From Lachnospiraceae bacterium UBA4380 (GTDB taxonomy: Bacteria; Bacillota; Clostridia; Lachnospirales; Lachnospiraceae): DNA of 16,311 bases. Location of the stretch: assembly GCA_002390025.1 (NCBI GenBank), contig DGRU01000088.1, forward strand, positions 1,581-17,891, written 5' to 3'. This document shows positions 1 to 5,723 of this stretch, piece by piece. The notes beneath the pieces were generated by a model. It was given only the letters and a program-made list of their open reading frames with translations. It was not told the origin of the DNA and made no database searches. The position numbers and the translations under genes are program-made. Every line of letters begins with the position of its first letter. Positions within the stretch are counted from its first letter, which is position 1.

Positions 1-319
1 CGTGGTAAAGTGCCCAGCCGCCGATAAACTCCACGGCTGACGCCAGGACCATTCCACAGACAAAGATCACCCCCGCATTGGCGCTTGCGACTCCACTGAC
101 AGTGGTGCCGCTGACCAGGTCGATCACGCCAAAAACGAACAGCATTCCGAAGCCGTAAACCGGACAGACCGGTCCCGACAGAAAGCCCCGGTTGACGACT
201 TTGCCCTGCGTGACTGCATGGTAAGCCACTTCGACTACCCAGCCGAGGAAGGAATACATCACAAAATACCAGCCGATCTGGTACAGGGTCATTCCCGCTA
301 TCATAATTCCCGGCCCCAT
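1..319 (-). CDS. CmpB-family putative ABC transporter permease, N-terminal part
   Basis: This gene is cut by the left edge, so only about the first 106 residues are visible. The reading starts MGPGIMIAGMTLYQIGWYF and contains SFLGWVVEVAYHAV, VNRGFLSGPVCPVYGFG and a second hydrophobic stretch. These match the hallmark segments of the family annotated as putative ABC transporter permease (ABC_trans_CmpB): a conserved GW-EV helix, then NRGFL-GP-CP-YG-G. The ATG at 317-319 is preceded by AAAGGAG with a 5-nt gap, which fixes the start. The product should be an inner-membrane protein with several helices. The family name is historical, and transport has not been shown for most members, so the function remains open. 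No partner ATPase is visible in this window. Confidence 0.75.
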   Translation of the reverse strand, partial: MGPGIMIAGMTLYQIGWYFVMYSFLGWVVEVAYHAVTQGKVVNRGFLSGPVCPVYGFGMLFVFGVIDLVSGTTVSGVASANAGVIFVCGMVLASAVEFIGGWALYH

Positions 320-639
320 TCGAACTCCTTTTCCTTTTTATATTCGCTTGCGATGATTGAGGTATTCTTCGTCATTAGTATACAATATATGTCCGTTTCC
401 TGCATTATACCTTCTGTATCATACCTTGCGCGCAAATGCTGTATCCGGCACGCCTTTATGAATCAGAGAGTATATATCAAATAAAAAATCGCAATTTCCT
501 ATGCGTTAAAAAACGGCCGGATGATTTCGGCCGCAAGAGTTTGATCTGATCATACTGTATTGCATCATTCTATCCGGTACTGCACCCCTGTTGGGGTGTG
601 TACTTCGTTCTTCCAATTATACCGTATACCGGCTGTTCT
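320..639. other. intergenic stretch between SDR gene and CmpB-family gene
   Basis: This 320-nt stretch has no credible gene. It holds the ribosome site of the CmpB-family gene, an AT-rich segment with a TATAAT on the minus strand (404-409) but no convincing -35, the SDR gene's intrinsic terminator (508-533), and a small CACCCC/GGGGTG hairpin (583-598) with no T tract. Confidence 0.6.
508..533 (-). terminator. intrinsic terminator after the SDR gene
   Basis: Read on the minus strand, a 6-bp stem CGGCCG / CGGCCG with an 8-nt loop is followed directly by TTTTTT. It lies about 105 nt past the stop codon of the dehydrogenase and before the CmpB-family gene, so it should separate those two transcripts. 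Confidence 0.75.
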
Positions 640-1413
640 TTACATGCAGGTATAGCCGCCGTCCACGGGAAGGTTGACGCCGTTGACATAGCTGGACGCG
701 GGAGAAGCAAGGAAAATTGCTGCAGTATCCAGCTCTCCCTCATGTCCATAGCGCTCCTCGGGAATCATGGTCCTTGCATTCTGCTGGAAGAAATCAGAAT
801 CGAGAGTTTCTTTTGTGAGAGGCGTATAGAAATAGCCGGGGCAGATCGCATTGACGGTGATACCGTATTTTCCCCACTCTGCCGCGAGCGCGCGGGTCAG
901 GTTGACAACGCCGCCCTTGGCTGCGTGATAAGGTGCAGAGCCGGCCACTTTGTTGCCGACAAGACCGTACATAGAAGCGATATTGATGATCCTGCCGTAT
1001 TTGGCGGGGATCATGGCCTTCTTGGCAACGGCACGCGCTACCTTGAAGGTGCCGAACAGGTCGACATTCATCTCACCGGAGAACTGGTCGTCTGTGATGT
1101 CCTCTGCGGGAGCAACTGCGCCGGTGCCGGCGTTGTTGACCAGGACATCGATCCTGCCATATTTTTCCAGGACCTTGTCGACCACTTCCTCGACCATCTG
1201 TGTATCGGTAATATCACAGCGGACCGGGAATGTCTCCACGCCGAACTCCTCGTGAATCTCGGCGGCAACCTCCTCGATTTTCTGCTGTCTGCGGGCAATA
1301 GGCACAATGATCGCACCCTGATTTGCCAGTGCCTTTGCCATCTGTACACCAAGTCCGCCGGAACATCCGGTGACAATAGCAACTCTTCCCTTAAGATCAA
1401 AATACTGTTTCAT
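640..1413 (-). CDS. short-chain dehydrogenase/reductase (SDR) family oxidoreductase
   Basis: The 257-aa product is a classical SDR: an NAD(P)-dependent cytosolic oxidoreductase, usually acting on a hydroxyl/carbonyl pair in a sugar, polyol, steroid or acyl substrate. Visible motifs are the cofactor-binding TGCSGGLG (residues 15-22), NNAG (93-96), and the catalytic set N116, S147, Y162 and K166 in YHAAK. The C-terminus PVDGGYTCM is also typical, and the length is normal for the family. Overall it resembles gluconate 5-dehydrogenase-type SDRs, but that substrate is only a guess. The reading frame continues 31 codons further upstream. The ATG at 1411-1413 was chosen because AAGGAGG lies 6 nt before it and SDR proteins begin about this far from the glycine motif. 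The gene appears to be a single unit with its own terminator (508-533). Confidence 0.93.
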   Translation of the reverse strand: MKQYFDLKGRVAIVTGCSGGLGVQMAKALANQGAIIVPIARRQQKIEEVAAEIHEEFGVETFPVRCDITDTQMVEEVVDKVLEKYGRIDVLVNNAGTGAVAPAEDITDDQFSGEMNVDLFGTFKVARAVAKKAMIPAKYGRIINIASMYGLVGNKVAGSAPYHAAKGGVVNLTRALAAEWGKYGITVNAICPGYFYTPLTKETLDSDFFQQNARTMIPEERYGHEGELDTAAIFLASPASSYVNGVNLPVDGGYTCM

Positions 1414-1511
1414 AATTACCTCCTTAAGCATTATGTAAAACATCCCTTTAAATAATCCCGATTCTCCGCAGCCCTTGGAATTTCCCCGAAAGCCATAGAC
1501 CAGCATGACAT

Positions 1512-1534
1512 TTTATATCAATTTATCTATAAAT
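1512..1534 (-). promoter_or_regulatory. possible SDR promoter -10 with adjoining dyad operator
   Basis: On the minus strand an extended -10 (TGA-TATAAA; hexamer complement at 1512-1517) lies about 100 nt upstream of the SDR start. Directly behind it is the palindrome ATTTAT-CT-ATAAAT (1521-1534), placed where a repressor would block polymerase. No good -35 is present, which would fit an activator-dependent or extended -10 promoter. A similar dyad, ATAGAT-TT-ATCTAT, sits at 1634-1647. This is inference from pattern only. Confidence 0.35.
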
Positions 1535-1668
1535 CGGTATTATTTATCTCCATTGTTTCTATGTATTTGATTATATACGAGGAAAAACGCAAAATCAACC
1601 ATAGATATTATCTTAACAATAAGTATAGAATTCATAGATTTATCTATAGATTATAGCAATAAGTCTAA

Positions 1669-1740
1669 TGAGTTGCGGGGGACGGTTCTAAACGACTCAT
1701 TGCGTACAATGAGTCATTCAGAACCGTCCCCCGCAACTCA
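1669..1740. repeat. 72-nt palindromic (REP/MITE-like) hairpin element
   Basis: Two 21-nt arms (1669-1689 and 1720-1740) are exact reverse complements. Inside them a second exact 9-bp stem, GACTCATTG (1694-1702) with CAATGAGTC (1707-1715), closes on the 4-nt loop CGTA. A symmetric 4-by-4 internal loop separates the two stems. The total is 30 base pairs in 72 nt, with no T tract on either strand, so it is not a normal terminator. The outer and inner motifs (GGGGACGGTTCT, 4 nt, GACTCAT) recur at 13325-13347, showing that this is a dispersed family. Confidence 0.85.
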
Positions 1741-1764
1741 CGTTTCCCCGAAACTCCTGAAACC

Positions 1765-1793
1765 GGGACAGTCAGAACCGTCCCTCGTGTCCC
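1765..1793. repeat. partial copy of the GGGACGGTTCT repeat family
   Basis: The segment is bounded by GGGACA (1765-1770) and TGTCCC (1788-1793), which can pair. It contains AGAACCGTCCC (1774-1784), the same core as the right arm of the neighbouring 72-nt hairpin, 25 nt away. It is a degenerate relative rather than a perfect second copy. Confidence 0.6.
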
Positions 1794-1857
1794 AATTCCA
1801 TCCCGGAATCATCCTGTAATCTACGGACACAAAGAAGATGCTTTCATATGCAGGCAG

Positions 1858-1866
1858 TGGTATAAT
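1858..1866 (+). promoter_or_regulatory. extended -10 promoter for the chrA pair
   Basis: TGG-TATAAT gives a perfect -10 hexamer with the extended TG motif, 58 nt upstream of the first chrA start. No consensus -35 is found at the right distance, which is tolerable for an extended -10. The transcript would begin near 1873. Confidence 0.55.
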
Positions 1867-1923
1867 GACATCTGACAATAACTGTGCACCTGACAAACAG
1901 CATTCAACTCTGATGAGGACTCC

Positions 1924-2499
1924 ATGAAAGAAATTGTAGAATTGTACCTTGCTTTTCTGCGGATCGGGGCCGTCAACTTCGGCGGCGGATATGCCATGCT
2001 CCCCCTGCTGGAGCGCGACCTGGTTCAGGACCGTGGCTGGACCACCACCCAGGATCTGACTGATTATTTTGCCATCGGGCAGTGCACTCCCGGCCTGATT
2101 GCACTTAATGTCGCGACCTTTATCGGGAGCCGCAGGAAAGGCGTAGCTGGTGCCATCGCCGCCACACTGGGTTTTGTCACCATGCCCATCATCATTATCC
2201 TGATCATCGCCACCTTCCTGCAGGGCTTTGCAGATCTGCCCATCGTGCAGAACGCTTTTGCAGGCATCCGCGTCTGTGTCTGCGTGCTGATCGTCCAGGC
2301 AGTCCTGCGCCTGTGGAAAAAGTCTGTCGTGGACAAGGTCAGCCTCTGCCTCTACATCGGCGTCTTTCTGATGACGGCTCTGTCCGGTGTCCTGCCGGTC
2401 GCTGTTCCCGCCGCTATTCTGGTCATCACTTCCGGGATCCTGGGCGTGATCATCGGTGGTTTCCGCGATCAGGGAAAGGAGGCTGACAAGAAAAAATGA
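1924..2499 (+). CDS. chrA: chromate transporter (ChrA/CHR family), first half-size subunit
   Basis: This 191-aa membrane protein is a single CHR domain. It shows the family's FGGGYAMLPLLERDL motif (about residues 19-33) and GQCTPGLIALNVATFIG (52-68), followed by long hydrophobic segments and a charged, lysine-rich C-terminus. Full-length ChrA proteins have two such domains and about 400 residues. Half-size proteins are usually encoded in pairs and act together as an anion exporter, with chromate the classic substrate. The ATG at 1924 follows GAGG with a 5-nt gap. Its last codons overlap the start of the next gene in an ATGA, so the two are translationally coupled. Whether chromate is the natural substrate here cannot be read from sequence. 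Confidence 0.93.
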   Translation: MKEIVELYLAFLRIGAVNFGGGYAMLPLLERDLVQDRGWTTTQDLTDYFAIGQCTPGLIALNVATFIGSRRKGVAGAIAATLGFVTMPIIIILIIATFLQGFADLPIVQNAFAGIRVCVCVLIVQAVLRLWKKSVVDKVSLCLYIGVFLMTALSGVLPVAVPAAILVITSGILGVIIGGFRDQGKEADKKK

Positions 2500-3071
2500 T
2501 CTATTTACAGCTCTTTTTTGAATTTTTCAAGACCGGCCTTTTTTCCATCGGCGGCGGACTTGCCACGCTCCCTTTCCTCTATGAGATGTCGGATAAGACC
2601 CACTGGTTCTCCCATGCGGACATAGCGGACATGATTGCCATCTCCGAATCCACGCCCGGCGCGATCGGCATCAATATGTCGACTTTTGCAGGGTTCAAGA
2701 CAACAGGCTATCCCGGCGGTGTCCTTGCCACTCTTGCGCTTGCGACGCCCTCCCTGATCATTATCCTGATCATTTCCGGTTTCCTGCAGAAGTTCCAAGC
2801 CAGCAAACACGTCCAGAACGCTCTCTACGGGCTGCGTCCCGCCTCCATCGCCATGATCACAGCCGCAGGCCTGAATGTCGCCAAGGTCGCTCTGGTCAAT
2901 ATCGATGCCTACCTGGCAAGCCGCAGGATCACCGATCTGTTTTTGTGGAAGGCGATTCTCCTGGGTGTCATCATCTTTGTCGGGCAAAAACTCTTCCCCA
3001 AGATCCACCCCATTGCCTTCATTGCCTTTTCGGCTGTCGTCGGCATTCTGTTCCACTTTGCCGGTGTGTAA
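2496..3071 (+). CDS. chrA: chromate transporter (ChrA/CHR family), second half-size subunit
   Basis: This 191-aa partner of the preceding gene carries the same CHR fold in a diverged form: SIGGGLATLPFLYEM (residues 17-31) and SESTPGAIGINMSTFAG (50-66), then several transmembrane helices and the short C-terminus FHFAGV. It starts inside the stop codon of the first subunit (4-nt ATGA overlap). That arrangement is standard for two-gene CHR transporters, in which the halves sit in opposite membrane orientation and form a heterodimer. Transcription ends at the strong bidirectional hairpin at 3119-3177. The equal length of both products (191 aa) fits duplication of an ancestral half-gene. Confidence 0.93.
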   Translation: MIYLQLFFEFFKTGLFSIGGGLATLPFLYEMSDKTHWFSHADIADMIAISESTPGAIGINMSTFAGFKTTGYPGGVLATLALATPSLIIILIISGFLQKFQASKHVQNALYGLRPASIAMITAAGLNVAKVALVNIDAYLASRRITDLFLWKAILLGVIIFVGQKLFPKIHPIAFIAFSAVVGILFHFAGV

Positions 3072-3118
3072 AAGCTCCTGCGGGCAGCAGTATTGCGGTG
3101 CCGTTAGATAGAAAAAAC

Positions 3119-3177
3119 ATCCCGCTCCAGCAGGGCTCCATGTCGGAGTTTCCTGGCGGAACGGGATTCTTTTTTTC
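3119..3177. terminator. bidirectional terminator between chrA pair and ybaK
   Basis: A long, slightly interrupted stem runs from ATCCCG (3119-3124) to CGGGAT (3162-3167), with inner helices CAGG/CCTG and CTCC/GGAG around a 5-nt loop. On the plus strand it is followed by a T tract from 3170. On the minus strand it is followed by TTTTTT (complement of 3112-3117). The two flanking genes converge here, so one hairpin can serve both. Confidence 0.85.
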
Positions 3178-3184
3178 AAACGTC

Positions 3185-3278
3185 TTTATTTACAGACATC
3201 TTTTTTACAGATATCTTTTTTGCAGACTGCCTTATTTGCAGACATCTGCCTGGGCAGACGGCCTTATTTACAGACGTC
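3185..3278 (-). repeat. imperfect tandem repeats copying the last codons of ybaK
   Basis: Read on the minus strand, the final codons and stop of the ybaK gene (GACGTCTGTAAATAA, 3264-3278) recur downstream in degenerate form at about 3232-3246, 3216-3230, 3201-3215 and 3185-3200. The spacing is 15-16 nt apart from a 17-nt insert that can form a small hairpin (3245-3258). The units keep the pattern GAnnTCTGnAAAnAA. This looks like slipped-strand expansion of the gene end followed by decay. Confidence 0.7.
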
Positions 3279-3725
3279 CACCCAGCCCATGGCACCGGAC
3301 AGGTCCTCCAGTTCCTTAACCGTCAGCTTCACGGCGCTGTGGTCATTGCCGGCTGCGGGGTAGACAATCTCATATTTGCGCAGGCTCTCATCCATGTAAA
3401 CGGGAAGACCTGCCTTGATGCCAAAAGGGCAGACGCCGCCGGGGGCGTGCCCGACAAGCTCCTCCACCCGGTCGCCCGGGATCATCCTGGCCTTCTGGTG
3501 GAAGGTGTCCTTATATTTCCGGTTGTCCACGCGGGCGGTACCCTCTGCAATGATCAGCATCGGCCCCTCCTTTGTCAAAAGCGAAAGGGTCTTGGCGATC
3601 TCTCCGGGCGTCACGCCAATGGCCTGCGCCGCCAGTTCTACCGTCGCACTGGATGCTTCCGGCACGATCACCCTGTCTTCCATTCCTTTTTCCCGCAGAT
3701 AACTTACAGCCTTCTCAAAAGACAT
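3264..3725 (-). CDS. YbaK/EbsC-family aminoacyl-tRNA deacylase-like protein
   Basis: The 153-aa product belongs to the YbaK/aminoacyl-tRNA synthetase-associated domain family (Cys-tRNA(Pro) deacylase YbaK, EbsC and ProX relatives). These free-standing cytosolic domains remove wrongly attached amino acids from tRNA. Visible family marks are the lysine in IAKTLSLL (K45), GGVCPFGIK (residues 96-104) and GNDHSAVKLT (126-135). The length fits a stand-alone domain. The ATG at 3723-3725 has AGGAGG 6 nt before it. A promoter with -10 TATGCT lies just upstream, and the gene ends facing the shared terminator at 3119-3177. The exact tRNA substrate (Cys-tRNA(Pro), Ala-tRNA(Pro) or another) cannot be assigned from the sequence. 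Confidence 0.92.
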   Translation of the reverse strand: MSFEKAVSYLREKGMEDRVIVPEASSATVELAAQAIGVTPGEIAKTLSLLTKEGPMLIIAEGTARVDNRKYKDTFHQKARMIPGDRVEELVGHAPGGVCPFGIKAGLPVYMDESLRKYEIVYPAAGNDHSAVKLTVKELEDLSGAMGWVDVCK

Positions 3726-3767
3726 TTATTTCCTCCTGTAGATTGTCCGGATTTACATTTCGAATAG

Positions 3768-3796
3768 AGCATAGCACTCCTATGTGCCGAAAACAA
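3768..3796 (-). promoter_or_regulatory. promoter for the ybaK-family gene
   Basis: On the minus strand TTGTTT and TATGCT are spaced by exactly 17 nt, and TGC before the -10 adds the extended -10 contact. Transcription would start near 3761, giving a leader of roughly 35 nt that carries the AGGAGG site. Confidence 0.55.
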
Positions 3797-3808
3797 GGCT
3801 GAAGGCAG

Positions 3809-3850
3809 GCTCCTGCAGCACACGCTCCTGCAGCACATTGCAGCACACAT
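3809..3850. repeat. 15-nt tandem repeat, 2.8 copies
   Basis: GCTCCTGCAGCACAC (3809-3823) is followed by GCTCCTGCAGCACAT (3824-3838) and a partial third unit TGCAGCACACAT (3839-3850). It sits upstream of the ybaK promoter and ahead of the 11-nt repeat array. Confidence 0.8.
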
Positions 3851-3872
3851 AATCTGTAGTGCATCCTTACGC

Positions 3873-3927
3873 ACTTGAACCCCACTTGAAACCCTCTCGA
3901 ACCCCTCTCGAACCCCTCTCGAAAGAG
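3873..3927. repeat. 11-nt tandem repeat, five units
   Basis: Five consecutive 11-mers follow the pattern (ACT/TCT)-(T/C)GAA-CCCC. Units begin at 3873, 3884, 3895, 3906 and 3917; the third and fourth are identical (TCTCGAACCCC). The array ends 21 nt before the -35 of the MATE promoter. A unit of 11 nt keeps every copy on about the same face of the helix. Confidence 0.8.
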
Positions 3928-3948
3928 CGTGAGCCGTAACCTATGTGA

Positions 3949-3977
3949 TTGACAAGCCTTTCTGCGGAATATATGAT
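3949..3977 (+). promoter_or_regulatory. consensus sigma-A promoter of the first MATE gene
   Basis: TTGACA (3949-3954) and TATGAT (3972-3977) are separated by exactly 17 nt, a near-perfect vegetative promoter. The start point would be near 3984. This leaves an untranslated leader of about 180 nt before the MATE start codon, far longer than the 22-nt leader of the second MATE gene. Confidence 0.75.
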
Positions 3978-3983
3978 AATCTG

Positions 3984-4163
3984 ACCCGGAAGGCATCACT
4001 GTCCGCCCTCCCTCAGGATCGGGACAGCAGTTACATCGCTCTCCGTCTCCGCTTATTCCGCCTGCCGCCCTCCCTGGGGACAGGGACAGCAGCCTGCAAA
4101 AACACCTCTGTCAGGATCCGCAGCCGGATCCTGCAGTTTCTTTTTACAAAAAGCGATTTAATC
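3984..4163 (+). promoter_or_regulatory. structured 5' leader of the first MATE gene, possible attenuator
   Basis: The leader contains two copies of a 26-nt module (4005-4030 and 4067-4092). Each is GCCCTCCCT, a variable 7 nt, then GGGACAGCAG. In the first module CTGTCC (3999-4004) can pair with GGACAG (4022-4027), and the variable part CAGGATC (4014-4020) is complementary to GATCCTG in the 3' arm of the downstream terminator. The module could therefore compete with terminator folding. No ligand or protein is suggested, and I did not recognise a known riboswitch class. Confidence 0.45.
4112..4145 (+). terminator. intrinsic terminator inside the MATE leader
   Basis: CAGGATCCG (4112-4120) and CGGATCCTG (4125-4133) form a perfect 9-bp stem with a 4-nt loop, followed after CAG by TTTCTTTTT. 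It ends about 18 nt before the MATE start codon. The only plus-strand promoter before it is the one at 3949-3977, so its function should be to attenuate the MATE transcript. Confidence 0.75.
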
Positions 4164-5567
4164 ATGGCCGAAAAACTTACGCAAAATACATCCTCATCCG
4201 ATCATTCCGCAGAGGTCAATCCCATTACGGAAGGGGTCATCTGGAAACAGGTCCTCCTCTTCTTTTTCCCCCTGCTCATAAGCTCCTTTTTTCAGCAGCT
4301 CTACAACACGGTCGATGCTCTGATCGTGGGGCGGATCGCAGGAAAAGAAGCACTCTCCGCCGTCGGCGGCTCCGCGGGATCCGTGCTGGGTATCTTTATG
4401 ATGTTTTATATAGGATTTTCCGGAGGCGCGGCCGTTCTGGCGGCGCAGTATTATGGTGCCGGAAAGCAGGCTTCCATGCGGCAGGCTGTCCGGACATCGC
4501 TCCTGATCACCGCTGTCCTCGGGTTTACGGGCGCCTTCATCTGCTTCGCCTTCGCAGGTCCTATTCTGACCGCCATGCAGACGCCCGGAGATGTCCTGCG
4601 TCCGTCCCTGTGGTACCTTCGGATCGTCGCTCTGGGACTGATTCCCAATGCGATCTACAACATGGGGGCATCCGCCCTGCGCGCGGTCGGAGACTCCCGC
4701 AGGCCTCTCATTATTCTGATCCTGACCTGCCTGGCAAACATCGCCCTGGACCTGCTCTTTGTCGCCGGATTTCAGACGGGAGCAGCCGGCGCCGCGGCAG
4801 CAACCACGATCTGCCAGCTTCTGAGCGCTGTTCTTGCCCTGCTCTTCCTCCGGAAAACCATCTTCGCAGGCTCTTCCCCGATACGGAACAGAGCGGAATC
4901 CGGGCACACACAGACCCAAAAAGAAATGGCAGGCCGCATCCTGCAGATGGGCCTGCCCCTGGGCTTTGCCGAGGTCATGTATACCTTCGCCAACGTCGTC
5001 CTGATGGCGGTGATCAACGGTTTCGGAACGGACACCGTGGCAGCCTATGCGGCCTACGGCAAGATCGATGCCATCTTCTGGATGGTCGTAGGGTCCTTCG
5101 GCGTCGCGGTCACAACCTTCGTCGGCCAGAACATGGGTGCCGGACGCTGGGACCGCGTCATGCAGAGCGTCCGGGACTGCGCCGTCATGATGTTCCTGAT
5201 TCTGGGAGTCGTTATCGTGACCCTCTACGTCTTTGCCCGCCCCCTGCAGCAGCTTTTCTGCACAGACCCGGATGTGGTCCTGATCGGGGCGCGCATGATG
5301 CACTTTCTGATGCCCTTTTACATCCTCTATATCCCTGTCGAAATCATGTTTTCGGCACTGCGCGGAATGGGGGATTCGGTGATCCCCACCATCATCACCT
5401 TTTTCGGCGTTTGTGTCCTTCGTTCCGCATGGGGCATCTTTCTTGTCCCCTTCCATCACACAGTCAACATGGTTCTCCTTGGCTTCCCCGTCACCTGGGT
5501 GGTCACCGACCTTGCCTTTGCTGTTTATTTTCACAGGTATCTGAAAAAACACCGGAAGGCAATATGA
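4164..5567 (+). CDS. MATE family multidrug/toxin efflux protein
   Basis: This 467-aa inner-membrane protein belongs to the MATE family, which exports organic cations, drugs or metabolites in exchange for Na+ or H+. It has the expected two-bundle layout. The first begins with FFFPLLISSFFQQLYNTVD and ALIVGRIAGKEALSAVGG. The second begins with LQMGLPLGFAEVMYT and VINGFGTDTVAAYAA. FVGQNMGAG and SALRGMGDS are also typical. The open frame extends 73 codons upstream, but that would begin ahead of the promoter. The ATG at 4164 (MAEKLTQN) gives a normal MATE N-terminus. No Shine-Dalgarno sequence precedes this ATG, and an intrinsic terminator lies just upstream, so expression is probably conditional. 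The substrate cannot be predicted. Confidence 0.95.
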   Translation: MAEKLTQNTSSSDHSAEVNPITEGVIWKQVLLFFFPLLISSFFQQLYNTVDALIVGRIAGKEALSAVGGSAGSVLGIFMMFYIGFSGGAAVLAAQYYGAGKQASMRQAVRTSLLITAVLGFTGAFICFAFAGPILTAMQTPGDVLRPSLWYLRIVALGLIPNAIYNMGASALRAVGDSRRPLIILILTCLANIALDLLFVAGFQTGAAGAAAATTICQLLSAVLALLFLRKTIFAGSSPIRNRAESGHTQTQKEMAGRILQMGLPLGFAEVMYTFANVVLMAVINGFGTDTVAAYAAYGKIDAIFWMVVGSFGVAVTTFVGQNMGAGRWDRVMQSVRDCAVMMFLILGVVIVTLYVFARPLQQLFCTDPDVVLIGARMMHFLMPFYILYIPVEIMFSALRGMGDSVIPTIITFFGVCVLRSAWGIFLVPFHHTVNMVLLGFPVTWVVTDLAFAVYFHRYLKKHRKAI

Positions 5568-5646
5568 CCGCACCACTGCCTGCTGCATCAGATCACAGTC
5601 GTGACATGCAGATTCCAATATCTGAAGCCCGGATCCGAGGCGCCTT

Positions 5647-5723
5647 GTGTCAGCCTGGAGGCTTTTGCGCATGTCAAAAGTGCGGTGTGTCAGCCTGGAG
5701 CTTTTGCGCATGTCAAAAGCGCG
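5647..5723. repeat. two tandem copies of a hairpin-containing 38-nt unit
   Basis: Copies at 5647-5684 and 5687-5723 differ by one extra G (5661) and one substitution. Each begins GTGTCAGCCTGGAG and contains CTTTTG, a 7-nt loop, and CAAAAG, so the pair forms two adjacent small hairpins spaced 40 nt apart. The second copy overlaps the last codons of the Fn3 relic, so the unit may come from that gene. Confidence 0.8.

Larger units (their letters stand above)
1414..1923. other. divergent intergenic region between SDR gene and chrA pair
   Basis: No coding sequence is seen in these 510 nt. The SDR-proximal half (about 1505-1660) is strongly AT-rich and carries several small dyads built on ATAGAT/ATCTAT. 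The middle holds the 72-nt hairpin repeat (1669-1740) and a related smaller copy (1765-1793). The last part carries the likely chrA promoter (1858-1866). Confidence 0.6.
3726..4163. other. divergent intergenic region and MATE leader
   Basis: These 438 nt hold the ybaK promoter (3768-3796), a 15-nt tandem repeat (3809-3850), an 11-nt tandem repeat (3873-3927), a consensus promoter reading right (3949-3977), and a long leader with a duplicated 26-nt module and an intrinsic terminator (4112-4145). No coding sequence is supported. Confidence 0.7.

Noticed and set aside
583..598. Small CACCCC/GGGGTG hairpin as a second SDR terminator
   Set aside because: It has no T tract on either strand, and a proper terminator is present at 508-533.
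598..1455. Long open frame on the plus strand opposite the SDR gene
   Set aside because: It is the antisense shadow of a gene with all SDR motifs, and its translation has no recognisable domain or ribosome site.
3809..3927. Tandem repeats as a CRISPR array
   Set aside because: The units are only 11-15 nt and directly adjacent, with no spacers and no cas genes nearby.
4021..4092. GGGACAG motifs in the MATE leader as further copies of the GGGACGGTTCT element
   Set aside because: They share only GGGACAG-type short matches and lack the GGTTCT and GACTCAT parts, so the link is not supported.
3945..4163. Extended N-terminus for the first MATE protein starting at 3945
   Set aside because: That start lies ahead of the promoter -35 box and the extension crosses an intrinsic terminator. 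The extra 73 residues resemble no MATE N-terminus.
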